Positions 1 to 9,086 of a stretch of 64,000 bases of DNA are shown piece by piece (the first letter of the stretch is position 1; each line of letters starts with the position of its first letter). Where the stretch lies: positions 2,434,529 through 2,498,528 of the forward strand of contig MOYA01000001.1 of NCBI GenBank assembly GCA_001899315.1, read 5' to 3'. The translations under genes and the position numbers were made by a program. The stretch is from Candidatus Obscuribacter phosphatis (GTDB lineage: Bacteria; Cyanobacteriota; Vampirovibrionia; Obscuribacterales; Obscuribacteraceae). The notes beneath the pieces were generated by a model. The model made no database searches, was not told the DNA's origin, and saw nothing but the letters and a program-made list of their open reading frames with translations.

Positions 1-360
1 GGTACTTTTGACCGCAACAAGACTGTCACCGCCGGACAAGGTGAAGGCTACAATAAAAATGTCACCACTACCGGCACCACCGCCAACGGCGGTACTTTTG
101 ACCGCAACAAGACTGTCACCGCCGGACAAGGTGAAGGCTACAATAAAAATGTCACCACTGTCGGCACCACCGCTAACGGCGGTACGTACGACCGCAACAA
201 GACTGTCACCGCCGGACAAGGTGAAGGCTATGACAAAAATGTCACCACTACCGGCACCACCGCCAACGGCGGTACGTACGACCGTAACAAGACTGTAACT
301 GCGGGGCAGGGTGAAACAGCTACAAAAGTGATAACCACTAGCGGGACTACTGCTGCGGGC
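1..360 (+). repeat. 90-bp tandem repeat, about 4 units
   Basis: Units lie at 1-90, 91-180, 181-270 and a diverged one at 271-360. The first three differ at only a few positions, so the array is recent or homogenised. It encodes the 30-residue protein repeat. The array continues beyond the left edge, so the total copy number is unknown. Confidence 0.95.
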
Positions 361-396
361 AAAGAATACGAGAAAGAAAAGATCTATTCCAAATAG
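1..396 (+). CDS. 30-residue-repeat protein, C-terminal part (5' end outside window)
   Basis: The frame beginning at base 1 is open from the left edge to a TAG at 394-396, so this is the C-terminal 131 residues of a longer protein. It consists of 30-residue units that begin GTFDRNKTVTAGQGEG and end TTGTTANG. Three units are near identical, the fourth is diverged, and a short charged tail (KEYEKEKIYSK) follows. There is no cysteine, and Gly, Thr and Asn are abundant. Such composition is common in surface fibres and repetitive exported proteins, but no family is recognised. Another frame is also open across the repeats only because 90 is divisible by three; it lacks the natural tail. A strong terminator follows. 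The function is unknown. Confidence 0.75.
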   Translation, partial: GTFDRNKTVTAGQGEGYNKNVTTTGTTANGGTFDRNKTVTAGQGEGYNKNVTTVGTTANGGTYDRNKTVTAGQGEGYDKNVTTTGTTANGGTYDRNKTVTAGQGETATKVITTSGTTAAGKEYEKEKIYSK

Positions 397-439
397 ACTT
401 ATGCACAGCCAAGTTCTATAGAAATACGCTGCCTTATTG

Positions 440-484
440 AGGAAGGATGGAGTCTTCGCAAAGACTCCATCCTTCCTTTCTTTC
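440..484 (+). terminator. Rho-independent terminator
   Basis: A perfect 17-bp stem (440-456 pairs with 461-477, starting AGGAAGGATGG) closes a CGCA tetraloop and is followed by a T-rich run (TTTCTTTCTTC). It sits 43 bases after the stop of the repeat protein. Confidence 0.85.
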
Positions 485-550
485 TTCGTCTTACTGACCT
501 AAGACATAAGGCGTCACTCTCCGGTAAAGATCAAATACAAGTGCTTCAGT

Positions 551-584
551 TTTGTAAGCCAATCGATATCGATAGACTTACAAA
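551..584. promoter_or_regulatory. Palindromic operator candidate, copy 1
   Basis: A 34-bp inverted repeat in which 15 of 17 position pairs are complementary. The arms are TTTGTAAG/CTTACAAA and the centre is ATCGATATCGAT. A second copy lies at 678-711, and the centres are 127 bp apart. The size and symmetry suit a dimer or tetramer of a repressor. TTTGTAAG resembles my recollection of sites of quinone-sensing MarR/DUF24 (YodB-like) regulators, but that link is inference. Confidence 0.6.
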
Positions 585-614
585 GTCAAATGCTCACAAA
601 TTTCTCAAGAAGCC

Positions 615-643
615 TTGACCGAACTAGACGACTGGTCTACGAT
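615..643 (+). promoter_or_regulatory. Candidate sigma-70 promoter of the quinone reductase gene
   Basis: TTGACC (615-620) and TACGAT (638-643) are separated by 17 bp. They match the -35 consensus at 5 of 6 and the -10 consensus at 4 of 6 positions. The pair lies between the two palindromes, which fits control by one or both of them. Confidence 0.45.
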
Positions 644-677
644 CTACTCATCTGAAATTAGATTCGATAACAGTAAA

Positions 678-711
678 TTTGTAAGCTTATCGATATCGAT
701 AGGCTTACAAA
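678..711. promoter_or_regulatory. Palindromic operator candidate, copy 2
   Basis: A 34-bp inverted repeat with 16 of 17 complementary pairs, sharing the TTTGTAAG arms and ATCGATATCGAT centre of copy 1. It lies downstream of the candidate promoter and 41 bp before the ATG at 753, where bound protein would block transcription. Confidence 0.6.
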
Positions 712-752
712 AAAAACAGACAAAATTTTTCGCCACAGCCGAAGGAGAATAA

Positions 753-1391
753 ATGAAGACGCTAGCTGTTCTCGCCCACCCGGAAAGAAAAAGCTTCAAC
801 GGCGCCATGTATGATGTGGCAAAAGATGTCTTTAGCCAACCAGGGCATGAATTCAAGGGTTCGGACCTCTACAGGATGAACTTTGACCCGGTCTCAGACC
901 GCAGAAATTTCACCACCATTGCAGACCCCGAATACTTCAAACAGCAAGCTGAAGAAGCTCACGCAGCAAAGCACAATACTTTCAGCCCAGATATTGCCCT
1001 AGAAATTGAAAAGCTTTACTGGTGTGATCTCTTGATTTTTCAATTTCCGTTGTGGTGGTTCTCTGTACCGGCAATCATGAAAGGTTGGGTAGACAGGGTC
1101 TTTGCCATGGGCAAAATATATGATGAAGGACTCTGGTATGAGAAAGGGATTCTCAAGGGCAAGAAAGCAATGCTATCTCTTACAACTGGAGCCGGTGAAG
1201 AAGAATTCCAACCAGGCGCAGGCCACGGAGACATCAATCAAGTTCTTGCCCCGCTCAATCATGGCATTTTTGGCTTTGTCGGCTGTGAGATTCTTCCACC
1301 CTTTATCGCCTGGTCAGCAGCTCAAAAAACAGATGCTGAGCGTAGAATCTACCTAGAGCAATATCGTGAAGTTCTATCCAAAATCAAATAA
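753..1391 (+). CDS. NAD(P)H:quinone reductase, flavodoxin-like fold
   Basis: 212 residues of the Flavodoxin_2 family (NQO1/YwrO-like), cytosolic FMN or FAD enzymes that reduce quinones by two electrons. The N-terminus carries the flavin-phosphate loop (LAVLAHPERKSFNGAM). The middle has the FPLWWFSVPAIMKGWVDRVF segment typical of the family, followed by LTTGAGEEEF. Length is as expected. AAGGAG lies 5 bases before the ATG. A hexose-phosphate epimerase-like gene follows after 18 bp, so they are probably cotranscribed. Two large palindromes upstream suggest control by a dedicated repressor, perhaps sensing quinones or electrophiles. Family assignment is firm; the natural substrate is unknown. 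Confidence 0.88.
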   Translation: MKTLAVLAHPERKSFNGAMYDVAKDVFSQPGHEFKGSDLYRMNFDPVSDRRNFTTIADPEYFKQQAEEAHAAKHNTFSPDIALEIEKLYWCDLLIFQFPLWWFSVPAIMKGWVDRVFAMGKIYDEGLWYEKGILKGKKAMLSLTTGAGEEEFQPGAGHGDINQVLAPLNHGIFGFVGCEILPPFIAWSAAQKTDAERRIYLEQYREVLSKIK

Positions 1392-1409
1392 ACAAAGGAA
1401 CCGCCGACA

Positions 1410-2276
1410 GTGCATCAAATAACAAAACAGGGCGAGCTGGAGAAGCTAAAAATCAAAAATCAAGCTTGCAGTGCCGAATTATTTTTGCAAGGCGCACATC
1501 TAACAGCCTGGCAGCCGAAAGACCAAATGCCAGTCCTATTCCTTAGTAAGAAATCAGCCTTTCACAAGGGCAAAGCAATCAGGGGTGGCATCCCCTTGAT
1601 TGCACCTTGGTTCGGCGCCAGAACCGCTAACCCACTCGACAAGCGTACAGACGGACCATCGCATGGTTTCGCACGCACTTCTGTATGGCAGCTAATTGAT
1701 GCCACCACCATCGGTGACACTACCAAACTTGTACTTTCGCTAACAGCAAACGAAAACACCACATCCCTGGGTTACAGCGACTGTGAGCTAACCTTAGAAG
1801 TCGAATTGGGGCACAAGCTTTCCCTAAAACTTAGCTTTAGAAACCAAAGTGCCAAACCAATTTTTATAGAAGATGCTTTTCACTCTTATTTGGCTGTCAG
1901 CGACGTGAGAGAAATAGAAATCAGCGGTCTAAAAGGCACCACTTATTTTGACAAAACAGACGACATGAAAGAAAAAGTGCAAGAGGAAGAAAAGCTTGTA
2001 CTTAAGGGTGAGACCGATAGACCTTATATTGATACCACCAGCAAAATTGCCATCGAAGACCGAGTCTGGCAAAGAACGATTCATATTGAAAAGAGCAGTT
2101 CTCTGACTACGGTGGTTTGGAATCCCTGGCAGACACTAGCTGCCAAAATGACAGATCTAGAAGCAGAAGAATGGAAAGACTTTGTCTGCGTCGAATCGGC
2201 TAATGCTCTCAAGAACAAAATCAGAATTGAAAGAGGTTCAGTTCACACGCTAGAGACGACAATCTCAGTCACATAG
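1410..2276 (+). CDS. D-hexose-6-phosphate mutarotase-like aldose epimerase
   Basis: 288 residues of the aldose-1-epimerase superfamily, closest in pattern to YeaD-type glucose-6-phosphate 1-epimerases, which interconvert anomers of hexose 6-phosphates. Visible signatures are GAHLTAWQPK near residue 30, KAIRGGIPLIAPWFG near residue 60, the catalytic-His segment EDAFHSYLAV near residue 155, and the catalytic-Glu segment FVCVESAN near residue 265. The GTG start has AAAGGAA 10 bases upstream. The gap to the quinone reductase is only 18 bp. A 13-bp direct duplication spans its 3' end (2262-2274 and 2283-2295). Confidence 0.85.
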   Translation: MHQITKQGELEKLKIKNQACSAELFLQGAHLTAWQPKDQMPVLFLSKKSAFHKGKAIRGGIPLIAPWFGARTANPLDKRTDGPSHGFARTSVWQLIDATTIGDTTKLVLSLTANENTTSLGYSDCELTLEVELGHKLSLKLSFRNQSAKPIFIEDAFHSYLAVSDVREIEISGLKGTTYFDKTDDMKEKVQEEEKLVLKGETDRPYIDTTSKIAIEDRVWQRTIHIEKSSSLTTVVWNPWQTLAAKMTDLEAEEWKDFVCVESANALKNKIRIERGSVHTLETTISVT

Positions 2277-2304
2277 ATAATCATCTCAGTCACATGGACC
2301 ACCA

Positions 2305-3450
2305 CTATATTTCTTCTTGCACTCTTTGCATAGCACGACCAAGCAAATAGCCAGGCAAGAAATTGCGCACGGGTCTTATCTGCCTAAATATTGTTTGGCT
2401 GGCTCCTGCACCGGGGAAACTTGCGCCTTCTTTTCGACATGCAAAAATAAATGGGCGTAAACTAGGTTCGAACTCTGCTAGACGCAAACCTATCTCTTTG
2501 TCTGTCAGATGAGCAAGCGTAGCCACGAGTTCTCTCGCCCTATTTGCCTGTTTATCAAATTGCTCTCTCAATAGGCTGACAATCTGATCAAAATCCTGCC
2601 AAAACTCTTCAGGCAACTCTCGGCGAATAGATTCAAGATCAGAGCCGCTCACTAGGTGCTCCCAAATAGCCAGAGGCGTCACCCGCGAAATCATGCTGTG
2701 TATACGCAAATAATCATCGGTCTTAATTTTCAAACGCAGACCATCGGCAAAGCGAACCACAAAGCCTTCCTGTATCAAGCCCAAAGAACGCGCGCTTTCA
2801 CTCAGTTCATGCAGAGATTGAAATTCGAACCGTTTAGCCAGCGGAAAACCGAGCGCGTCGGAAACGTCCTTTAGTTGACTATAGTTCAGCTCAAAACCGG
2901 CTTCATCGTAGGCGCCCAAGAGCACGAGCGCTGACTCTTCATAGCGAATGACAATCCTATTTTCAGGATATACAGCTTCAAAAAGATAAGTTGTACCCTC
3001 ATCCAGAGATGAGAGATTGGCGCTTTCAAGACGAGACTGAGCCCAAAGTGCTTGGTCTGAATAGAAAGAACCTTTGGTGGCACACTGCCACCGCCCGCGA
3101 TGACAAAAGACGATTATCAAACTGCCATCTACTTTCTCAAAGGTCTCGAACGCGCCCAAAGGCCAGACGGAATCGCCTTCACCAAGATTAAAAAACTCAG
3201 GAAAAGGTGTAGCAATCAATCTCTTGTCGGATAAGTCGAGAATCAAGCCTCGAGCCAAAATAGAGAATTCATCCCATTGTTTCTCATAGACACACTTAGA
3301 GGTATAGACAAAAAGCGACAAGCCATCTTTGCTCTTTGTTTCGACCACACTGCCTTGCTTGCTGGCCCGCTCAAGTCCGTCTATCAGTTCAGCAAAATCG
3401 AGACAGCGAGCCTTATGAATCACAGACTGAGAATGATTAGGCTCGGTCAA
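2305..3450 (-). CDS. T4 Rnl1-like RNA ligase
   Basis: 381 residues resembling the ATP-dependent RNA ligase 1 family of phage T4, which joins 5'-phosphate and 3'-hydroxyl RNA ends. The nucleotidyltransferase core is visible. RGLILDL and ATPFPEFFNLGE precede motif I FEKVDGSLII, whose lysine would carry AMP. Motif IV is EGFVVRF and motif V is LKIKTDDYLR. A C-terminal helical region of about 120 residues follows, as in Rnl1. The TTG start is preceded by GGGAGAG. The gene is convergent with the epimerase gene. No polynucleotide kinase-phosphatase or toxin partner is adjacent, so the RNA repaired is unknown. Such genes are often phage-derived. Confidence 0.82.
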   Translation of the reverse strand: MTEPNHSQSVIHKARCLDFAELIDGLERASKQGSVVETKSKDGLSLFVYTSKCVYEKQWDEFSILARGLILDLSDKRLIATPFPEFFNLGEGDSVWPLGAFETFEKVDGSLIIVFCHRGRWQCATKGSFYSDQALWAQSRLESANLSSLDEGTTYLFEAVYPENRIVIRYEESALVLLGAYDEAGFELNYSQLKDVSDALGFPLAKRFEFQSLHELSESARSLGLIQEGFVVRFADGLRLKIKTDDYLRIHSMISRVTPLAIWEHLVSGSDLESIRRELPEEFWQDFDQIVSLLREQFDKQANRARELVATLAHLTDKEIGLRLAEFEPSLRPFIFACRKEGASFPGAGASQTIFRQIRPVRNFLPGYLLGRAMQRVQEEI

Positions 3451-3627
3451 TTAAGGACTCTCCCGATAAGAATTACTGGCACCAGCATTATTCACCGATG
3501 TATAGGCAGTTCAAACTAAAGAAGCCCCCGCTCAAGAGGGTTTCTCTGCTCAATACGCAGCCGAGACCGTTCAAAGGCAAGGCAATAGTTAGGCGCTGGC
3601 GATAGATAGGGGCAAGGGGACATTAAC

Positions 3628-4245
3628 TTGAATAGCCTACCAAGCCGGGGTATAACACTTATAAGTGCTACCAAACTGGTAAGAGCAGTGGAAGAAAGCC
3701 GAAACACCACTTACAGTTTATTGCAGTTGGTTTGTGCCGACTTAATTTTTATCCTGCACAGTATGCGCTATTTTGAGACTTTGGCACCACCTGACTGGTT
3801 CAAGTTCATTGACTTTTCAGCACTCTTGCCCGGCATGTTCAAAGAAGCTCTGGTAGTTGCAATCATTACCCCAATTGCCCTTGTGGCAATGTGGATTGCA
3901 TTTTCGATGTTTAGAGAACCGCCTAAACTAAGCTTTCACCTTTTGCAATTAGCCATTCCATTTTTGCCGGCTTTTGCCATCTTAGCCTGGGGCTTGCAAC
4001 TGGGCGTGGTCGGCGGCGATACCAGCCATATTATTGGAGCCGCCGACTTCCAGACAGCACCACAATGGCAATACGCCATCTATCAGAAGCTAATCACAAG
4101 CGCTTTCATCCCGCCTGTAATTGCGCTGATTCCAGCAATTTTTGCCCCCACTTTCAAATCGCAGAGATTGCCCGCCCTTTCAATATTAATAATAGGCACA
4201 GTAATGTTGATCGCTTTAGAAAGCGACCATCTAACTCAGCTCTAA
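3628..4245 (+). CDS. Integral membrane protein of unknown function
   Basis: 205 residues with about four or five hydrophobic segments, for example EALVVAIITPIALVAMWIAF, LQLAIPFLPAFAILAWGLQL and FIPPVIALIPAIF. The TTG start at 3628 has AAGGGG about 9 bases upstream. No family is recognised. Size, topology and the segment after the central loop (a Trp/Tyr-rich stretch, then ITSAFIPPVIALI) resemble the two membrane proteins at 11140 and 11770, so the three may be diverged paralogues. The gene stands alone between the divergent RNA ligase gene and a tandem-repeat tract. Confidence 0.6.
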   Translation: MNSLPSRGITLISATKLVRAVEESRNTTYSLLQLVCADLIFILHSMRYFETLAPPDWFKFIDFSALLPGMFKEALVVAIITPIALVAMWIAFSMFREPPKLSFHLLQLAIPFLPAFAILAWGLQLGVVGGDTSHIIGAADFQTAPQWQYAIYQKLITSAFIPPVIALIPAIFAPTFKSQRLPALSILIIGTVMLIALESDHLTQL

Positions 4246-4277
4246 CTAAAGCTCTATCTAAACTAAAGCCCTATCTA

Positions 4278-4373
4278 AACCAAAGTTCCAATCAAAGCTC
4301 CAATCAAAGCTCCAATCAAAGCTCCAACCAAAGCTCCAATCAAAGTTCCAACCAAAGCTCCAACCAAAGTTCC
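4278..4373 (+). repeat. 12-bp tandem repeat, 8 units
   Basis: Eight consecutive variants of AATCAAAGCTCC, with C/T changes at two positions, preceded by degenerate copies from about 4250. In one frame they encode Asn-Gln-Ser-Ser repeats, but no convincing gene covers them. The tract fills most of the space between the membrane-protein stop and the S41 protease start. A degenerate relative lies after katG (about 9014-9045). Confidence 0.93.
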
Positions 4374-4537
4374 ACCTACAGCTCAGTAAATAGCAAGGGC
4401 AGCGTAATCTTACGCTCAGCCGTAATCTCACCATTTTCGAGCCACGTTTCTACATCTACTCTGTCAATTGGAGTCAATAAATCAGATGGAAATAGCGGAA
4501 AGCTTGAAATAGTGGAAAGATAATAGCGGCGGAGCAA

Positions 4538-6007
4538 TTGCAATTGGCAGACTCCTATTTAGACTCTCAGAAAAGAGATGCACACCAAGCCCGCCCCGAG
4601 CAGGTTGAGGCACAAGAGAAAAAGCGAGCGGCAGAGAATCTCTATGCCGATGCCGACTTATCTGCCTCGGCAAATCAGCCCGTCAAACCGCAGGACGGCA
4701 ATAGCTGTCCCAGCTCTGTGCCATATCTTAAGCTAGTCAACCGCGCCCTCGAAAACTTTTATGACCCTTCGCGACTGACTGCCACCCAAGTACAAGAGAT
4801 AAAGAGCAAATACAACTGTTCTATCAAGAGCGATGCCGATGCCGTTAAGTATGCCGACGAAGCCCTGAAGACATTACAAGACGACTATACCGACGTAATT
4901 ACGAAGCCCGAAACAGTCGAAATTTTGCGATCTGAGAATGGCGAGATCAGTGGTATCGGCATCGAGCTCAAAGACAACAGCCCCAAGAAAGGTCCCGCTG
5001 CCCCAACTGACAAAGCAGCTGACAAAGCAGCTGACAGAGCAGTTGACAAAGCAGTTGAGCCCAATCAGATTGTCATAAACAAAGTTGTTGAGAATTCACC
5101 GGCTCTGGCAGGCGGGCTAAAGGCAGGCGACCGTATTGTCAAAGTAGACAACGAGCCAATTGACACTGAAACCGCCACTGATACCGCCAAGCTTATAAGA
5201 GGAGAGGTCGGTACCAAAGTAAAGCTGACAGTGGAAAGACAGGGCAAAGAAGAAGTAGTAGAGATGACCCGCGCCTTGATTGACTTTCCTGCAGTAAAGA
5301 GCGAAATGCGCGATGGCTATCTGCATCTATCGGTACAAACTTTCGGACAGTCCGACACATCAGATGAAGTGAAAGCAGCCATTCAAGGGCACCCCGATGC
5401 AAAAGGCTATATCTTAGACTTGCGCAATAATCCGGGCGGCTTCGTCATGGAGGCGCTTAAAACAGGCTCACTGTTTATGACCAAAGGTGAAATGCTACGC
5501 ACTCGCACTCGCGCTGCCGACCCTGATGCGGTCGATTTTGAAACAACAAACTATACCCTCAATGACAAGGGCATCCAGTTATCTAGCAAGTATGACAGCG
5601 ATCCCCAAGGCAAACCATTCGAGGGGGCGCTCATGCAGCGGCACCCCGACCTGGTGGACAAGCCGGTCGTAATTTTGGTCAACGAAAATTCTGCCTCGGC
5701 CTCTGAACTTTTGACAGGAGCCATGAAAGACAATAAAGAAGCCTATGTCATTGGAAACCAGACCTATGGCAAAGGCATAGGTCAGATCACCTTTAGAAAT
5801 GGCTTGCCCGATGGCAGCTGGCTCAAGGTAACCAACTTCCAGTATTTCACCCCTAATGGCACCTGGCCGGGTGATGCCCACAATCGTAAATATGGAATAG
5901 CGCCGGACCTAAAAGTCACCTTGCCAAAAGATGTGCAAATGAACTCGCCAGAAGACATTCAGCTTAAGGCAGCGCTCGATTATCTAAAGTCGAAAGAAAC
6001 CAAATGA
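4538..6007 (+). CDS. S41-family C-terminal processing peptidase with PDZ domain
   Basis: 489 residues in the CtpA order. A helical N-terminal region (SYLKLVNRALENFYDP-like) is followed by a PDZ domain near residues 120-240 (SPALAGGLKAGDRIVKVD) and the S41 catalytic domain. The Ser-Lys dyad is visible: Ser in NENSASASELLTGA and Lys in YGKGIGQ. These enzymes trim C-termini of exported proteins. The start is TTG at 4538 or, with better spacing from GGCGGAG, TTG at 4544; a stop at 4505 closes the frame upstream. No signal peptide is seen, which is unusual. The PDZ domain is split by a Lys/Ala/Asp repeat from four 12-bp units (5009-5056). Confidence 0.85.
   Translation: MQLADSYLDSQKRDAHQARPEQVEAQEKKRAAENLYADADLSASANQPVKPQDGNSCPSSVPYLKLVNRALENFYDPSRLTATQVQEIKSKYNCSIKSDADAVKYADEALKTLQDDYTDVITKPETVEILRSENGEISGIGIELKDNSPKKGPAAPTDKAADKAADRAVDKAVEPNQIVINKVVENSPALAGGLKAGDRIVKVDNEPIDTETATDTAKLIRGEVGTKVKLTVERQGKEEVVEMTRALIDFPAVKSEMRDGYLHLSVQTFGQSDTSDEVKAAIQGHPDAKGYILDLRNNPGGFVMEALKTGSLFMTKGEMLRTRTRAADPDAVDFETTNYTLNDKGIQLSSKYDSDPQGKPFEGALMQRHPDLVDKPVVILVNENSASASELLTGAMKDNKEAYVIGNQTYGKGIGQITFRNGLPDGSWLKVTNFQYFTPNGTWPGDAHNRKYGIAPDLKVTLPKDVQMNSPEDIQLKAALDYLKSKETK
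5009..5056 (+). repeat. 12-bp tandem repeat inside the S41 protease gene
   Basis: Four units of GACAAAGCAGCT with one or two substitutions encode Asp-(Lys/Arg)-Ala-(Ala/Val) repeats in a PDZ-domain loop. The insertion keeps the frame. Confidence 0.9.
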
Positions 6008-6137
6008 ACCAACTACATATATTGGGTTGACATCTCGTTTAATGTTAGAAATTTCGCCTGCCAGCCGACTAAAGGGGCAAAACCTTCACCCTATTTAGGT
6101 TACAGTTAGCAGCGCTCTTCCTTGACACATAACAATC

Positions 6138-6152
6138 TTAGAGTTAGTCTAA
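6138..6152. promoter_or_regulatory. PerR/Fur-box-like operator
   Basis: TTAGAGTTAGTCTAA is a 7-1-7 inverted repeat with 6 of 7 complementary pairs. It matches 11 of 15 positions of the PerR box TTATAATNATTATAA. It lies 26 bp upstream of the preferred GTG start of a Fur-family gene, which fits autoregulation. It would be inside the coding region if the upstream TTG at 6122 were the start. Confidence 0.5.
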
Positions 6153-6178
6153 ATAGTGTAACCGGAAGAGGAATATCT

Positions 6179-6601
6179 GTGGACACGGCAGAAACAGTTT
6201 TGGCTTCTCGCGGTGTTAGGCCCACTCCTCAGCGTGTGGTGATTACCGAATACCTGCTGAACACAAAGTCGCATCCTACAGCCGACCAGGTCTTGGAAGC
6301 TGTAGCTAATGCCTTGCCGGTTCAGCTTTCTAGGGCAACGGTTTACAACACTCTCCACACTCTTGTAGAAGCAGGGGTAATCCAGGAAGTCTACACAGAA
6401 CCAGGTGGTTGCGCCAGGTACGATGCCAACACTGAGCGCCATCACCATTTCGTCGATACAAAAAACGGTTGTATCTACGATATTCCTTTCGAAGCAGTAC
6501 CATCGCTAGATAAGAGCCTTGACGACAATTACAAAGTCTCTAACTACACGGTGACATTCTTTGGCGAACCAAAACAAGGTCAACCAAAACAAGAATCCTG
6601 A
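6179..6601 (+). CDS. Fur-family regulator, PerR-like
   Basis: 140 residues from GTG at 6179, which has GGAAGAGGA six bases upstream; a TTG at 6122 would give 159. The winged-helix domain is clear: ASRGVRPTPQRVVI, then the recognition helix SRATVYNTLHTLVEAGVI. The metal region has ERHHHFVDTKNGCIYDIP. It keeps the regulatory histidines but lacks the paired CxxC motifs of the structural zinc site; only one Cys remains there. Its neighbour is an exported catalase-peroxidase gene, so a peroxide-sensing repressor is the best guess. A TTGACA at 6027-6032 may be part of its promoter. The assignment as PerR rather than another Fur subtype is inference. Confidence 0.8.
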   Translation: MDTAETVLASRGVRPTPQRVVITEYLLNTKSHPTADQVLEAVANALPVQLSRATVYNTLHTLVEAGVIQEVYTEPGGCARYDANTERHHHFVDTKNGCIYDIPFEAVPSLDKSLDDNYKVSNYTVTFFGEPKQGQPKQES

Positions 6602-6629
6602 TCAATGTGGCAAAGCAAATTTTTGTACT

Positions 6630-6653
6630 GCATCGATGCTAAAGTTTCGATGC
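6630..6653. promoter_or_regulatory. Inverted repeat upstream of katG
   Basis: GCATCGA (6630-6636) and TCGATGC (6647-6653) form a 7-bp dyad with a 10-base centre, 72 bp before the katG ATG and 28 bp after the regulator stop. It lacks a T run, so an operator or a messenger hairpin is as likely as a terminator. It does not match a PerR box. Confidence 0.3.
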
Positions 6654-6659
6654 CGCTAG

Positions 6660-8948
<2,289 letters not shown>

Positions 8949-8964
8949 AAAAGAGCAACTGACA

Positions 8965-9000
8965 GGGCGCGGTTCATCAACTTAATGATGAACCGCGCCC
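8965..9000. terminator. Bidirectional terminator hairpin after katG
   Basis: A perfect 15-bp stem (GGGCGCGGTTCATCA) with loop ACTTAA at 8980-8985. Read on the minus strand the downstream sequence contains a run of T (from AAAAAAG at 8948-8954), so it may serve both katG and the convergent beta-lactamase-like gene. On the plus strand the T run is weak. Confidence 0.7.
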
Positions 9001-9086
9001 CATTTAAAAGAACAAGAAACCAAAGTTCAAAACTCAATCAAAGCAACAGCAACCACCTAGGTCAATCGCAAAGACAGTCTCGATAT

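Larger units (their letters stand above)
397..752. other. 356-bp intergenic region with terminator, promoter and two palindromes
   Basis: No gene is seen here. The stretch holds the terminator of the repeat protein (440-484), two copies of a 34-bp palindrome (551-584 and 678-711) and a promoter-like pair between them (615-643). All but the terminator probably belong to the quinone reductase gene that starts at 753. Confidence 0.7.

Noticed and set aside
8-298. A second open frame through the 90-bp repeats (reading TRLSPPDKVKA-type units)
   Set aside because: It is open only because the repeat length is divisible by three. The frame starting at base 1 covers the same repeats, has a diverged last unit and ends in a natural tail just before a terminator.
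3520-3545. Imperfect hairpin (AGAAGCCC pairing with GGGTTTCT)
   Set aside because: No gene ends beside it on either strand and there is no clear T run; it lies between two divergent starts.
4278-4373. CRISPR array
   Set aside because: The units are 12 bp with no spacers, and there are no cas genes in the window.
4065-4523. Open frame running from inside the membrane-protein gene through the NQSS repeats
   Set aside because: Its first 60 codons overlap the membrane-protein gene in another frame, it has no ribosome site, and its length comes mainly from the 12-bp repeat.
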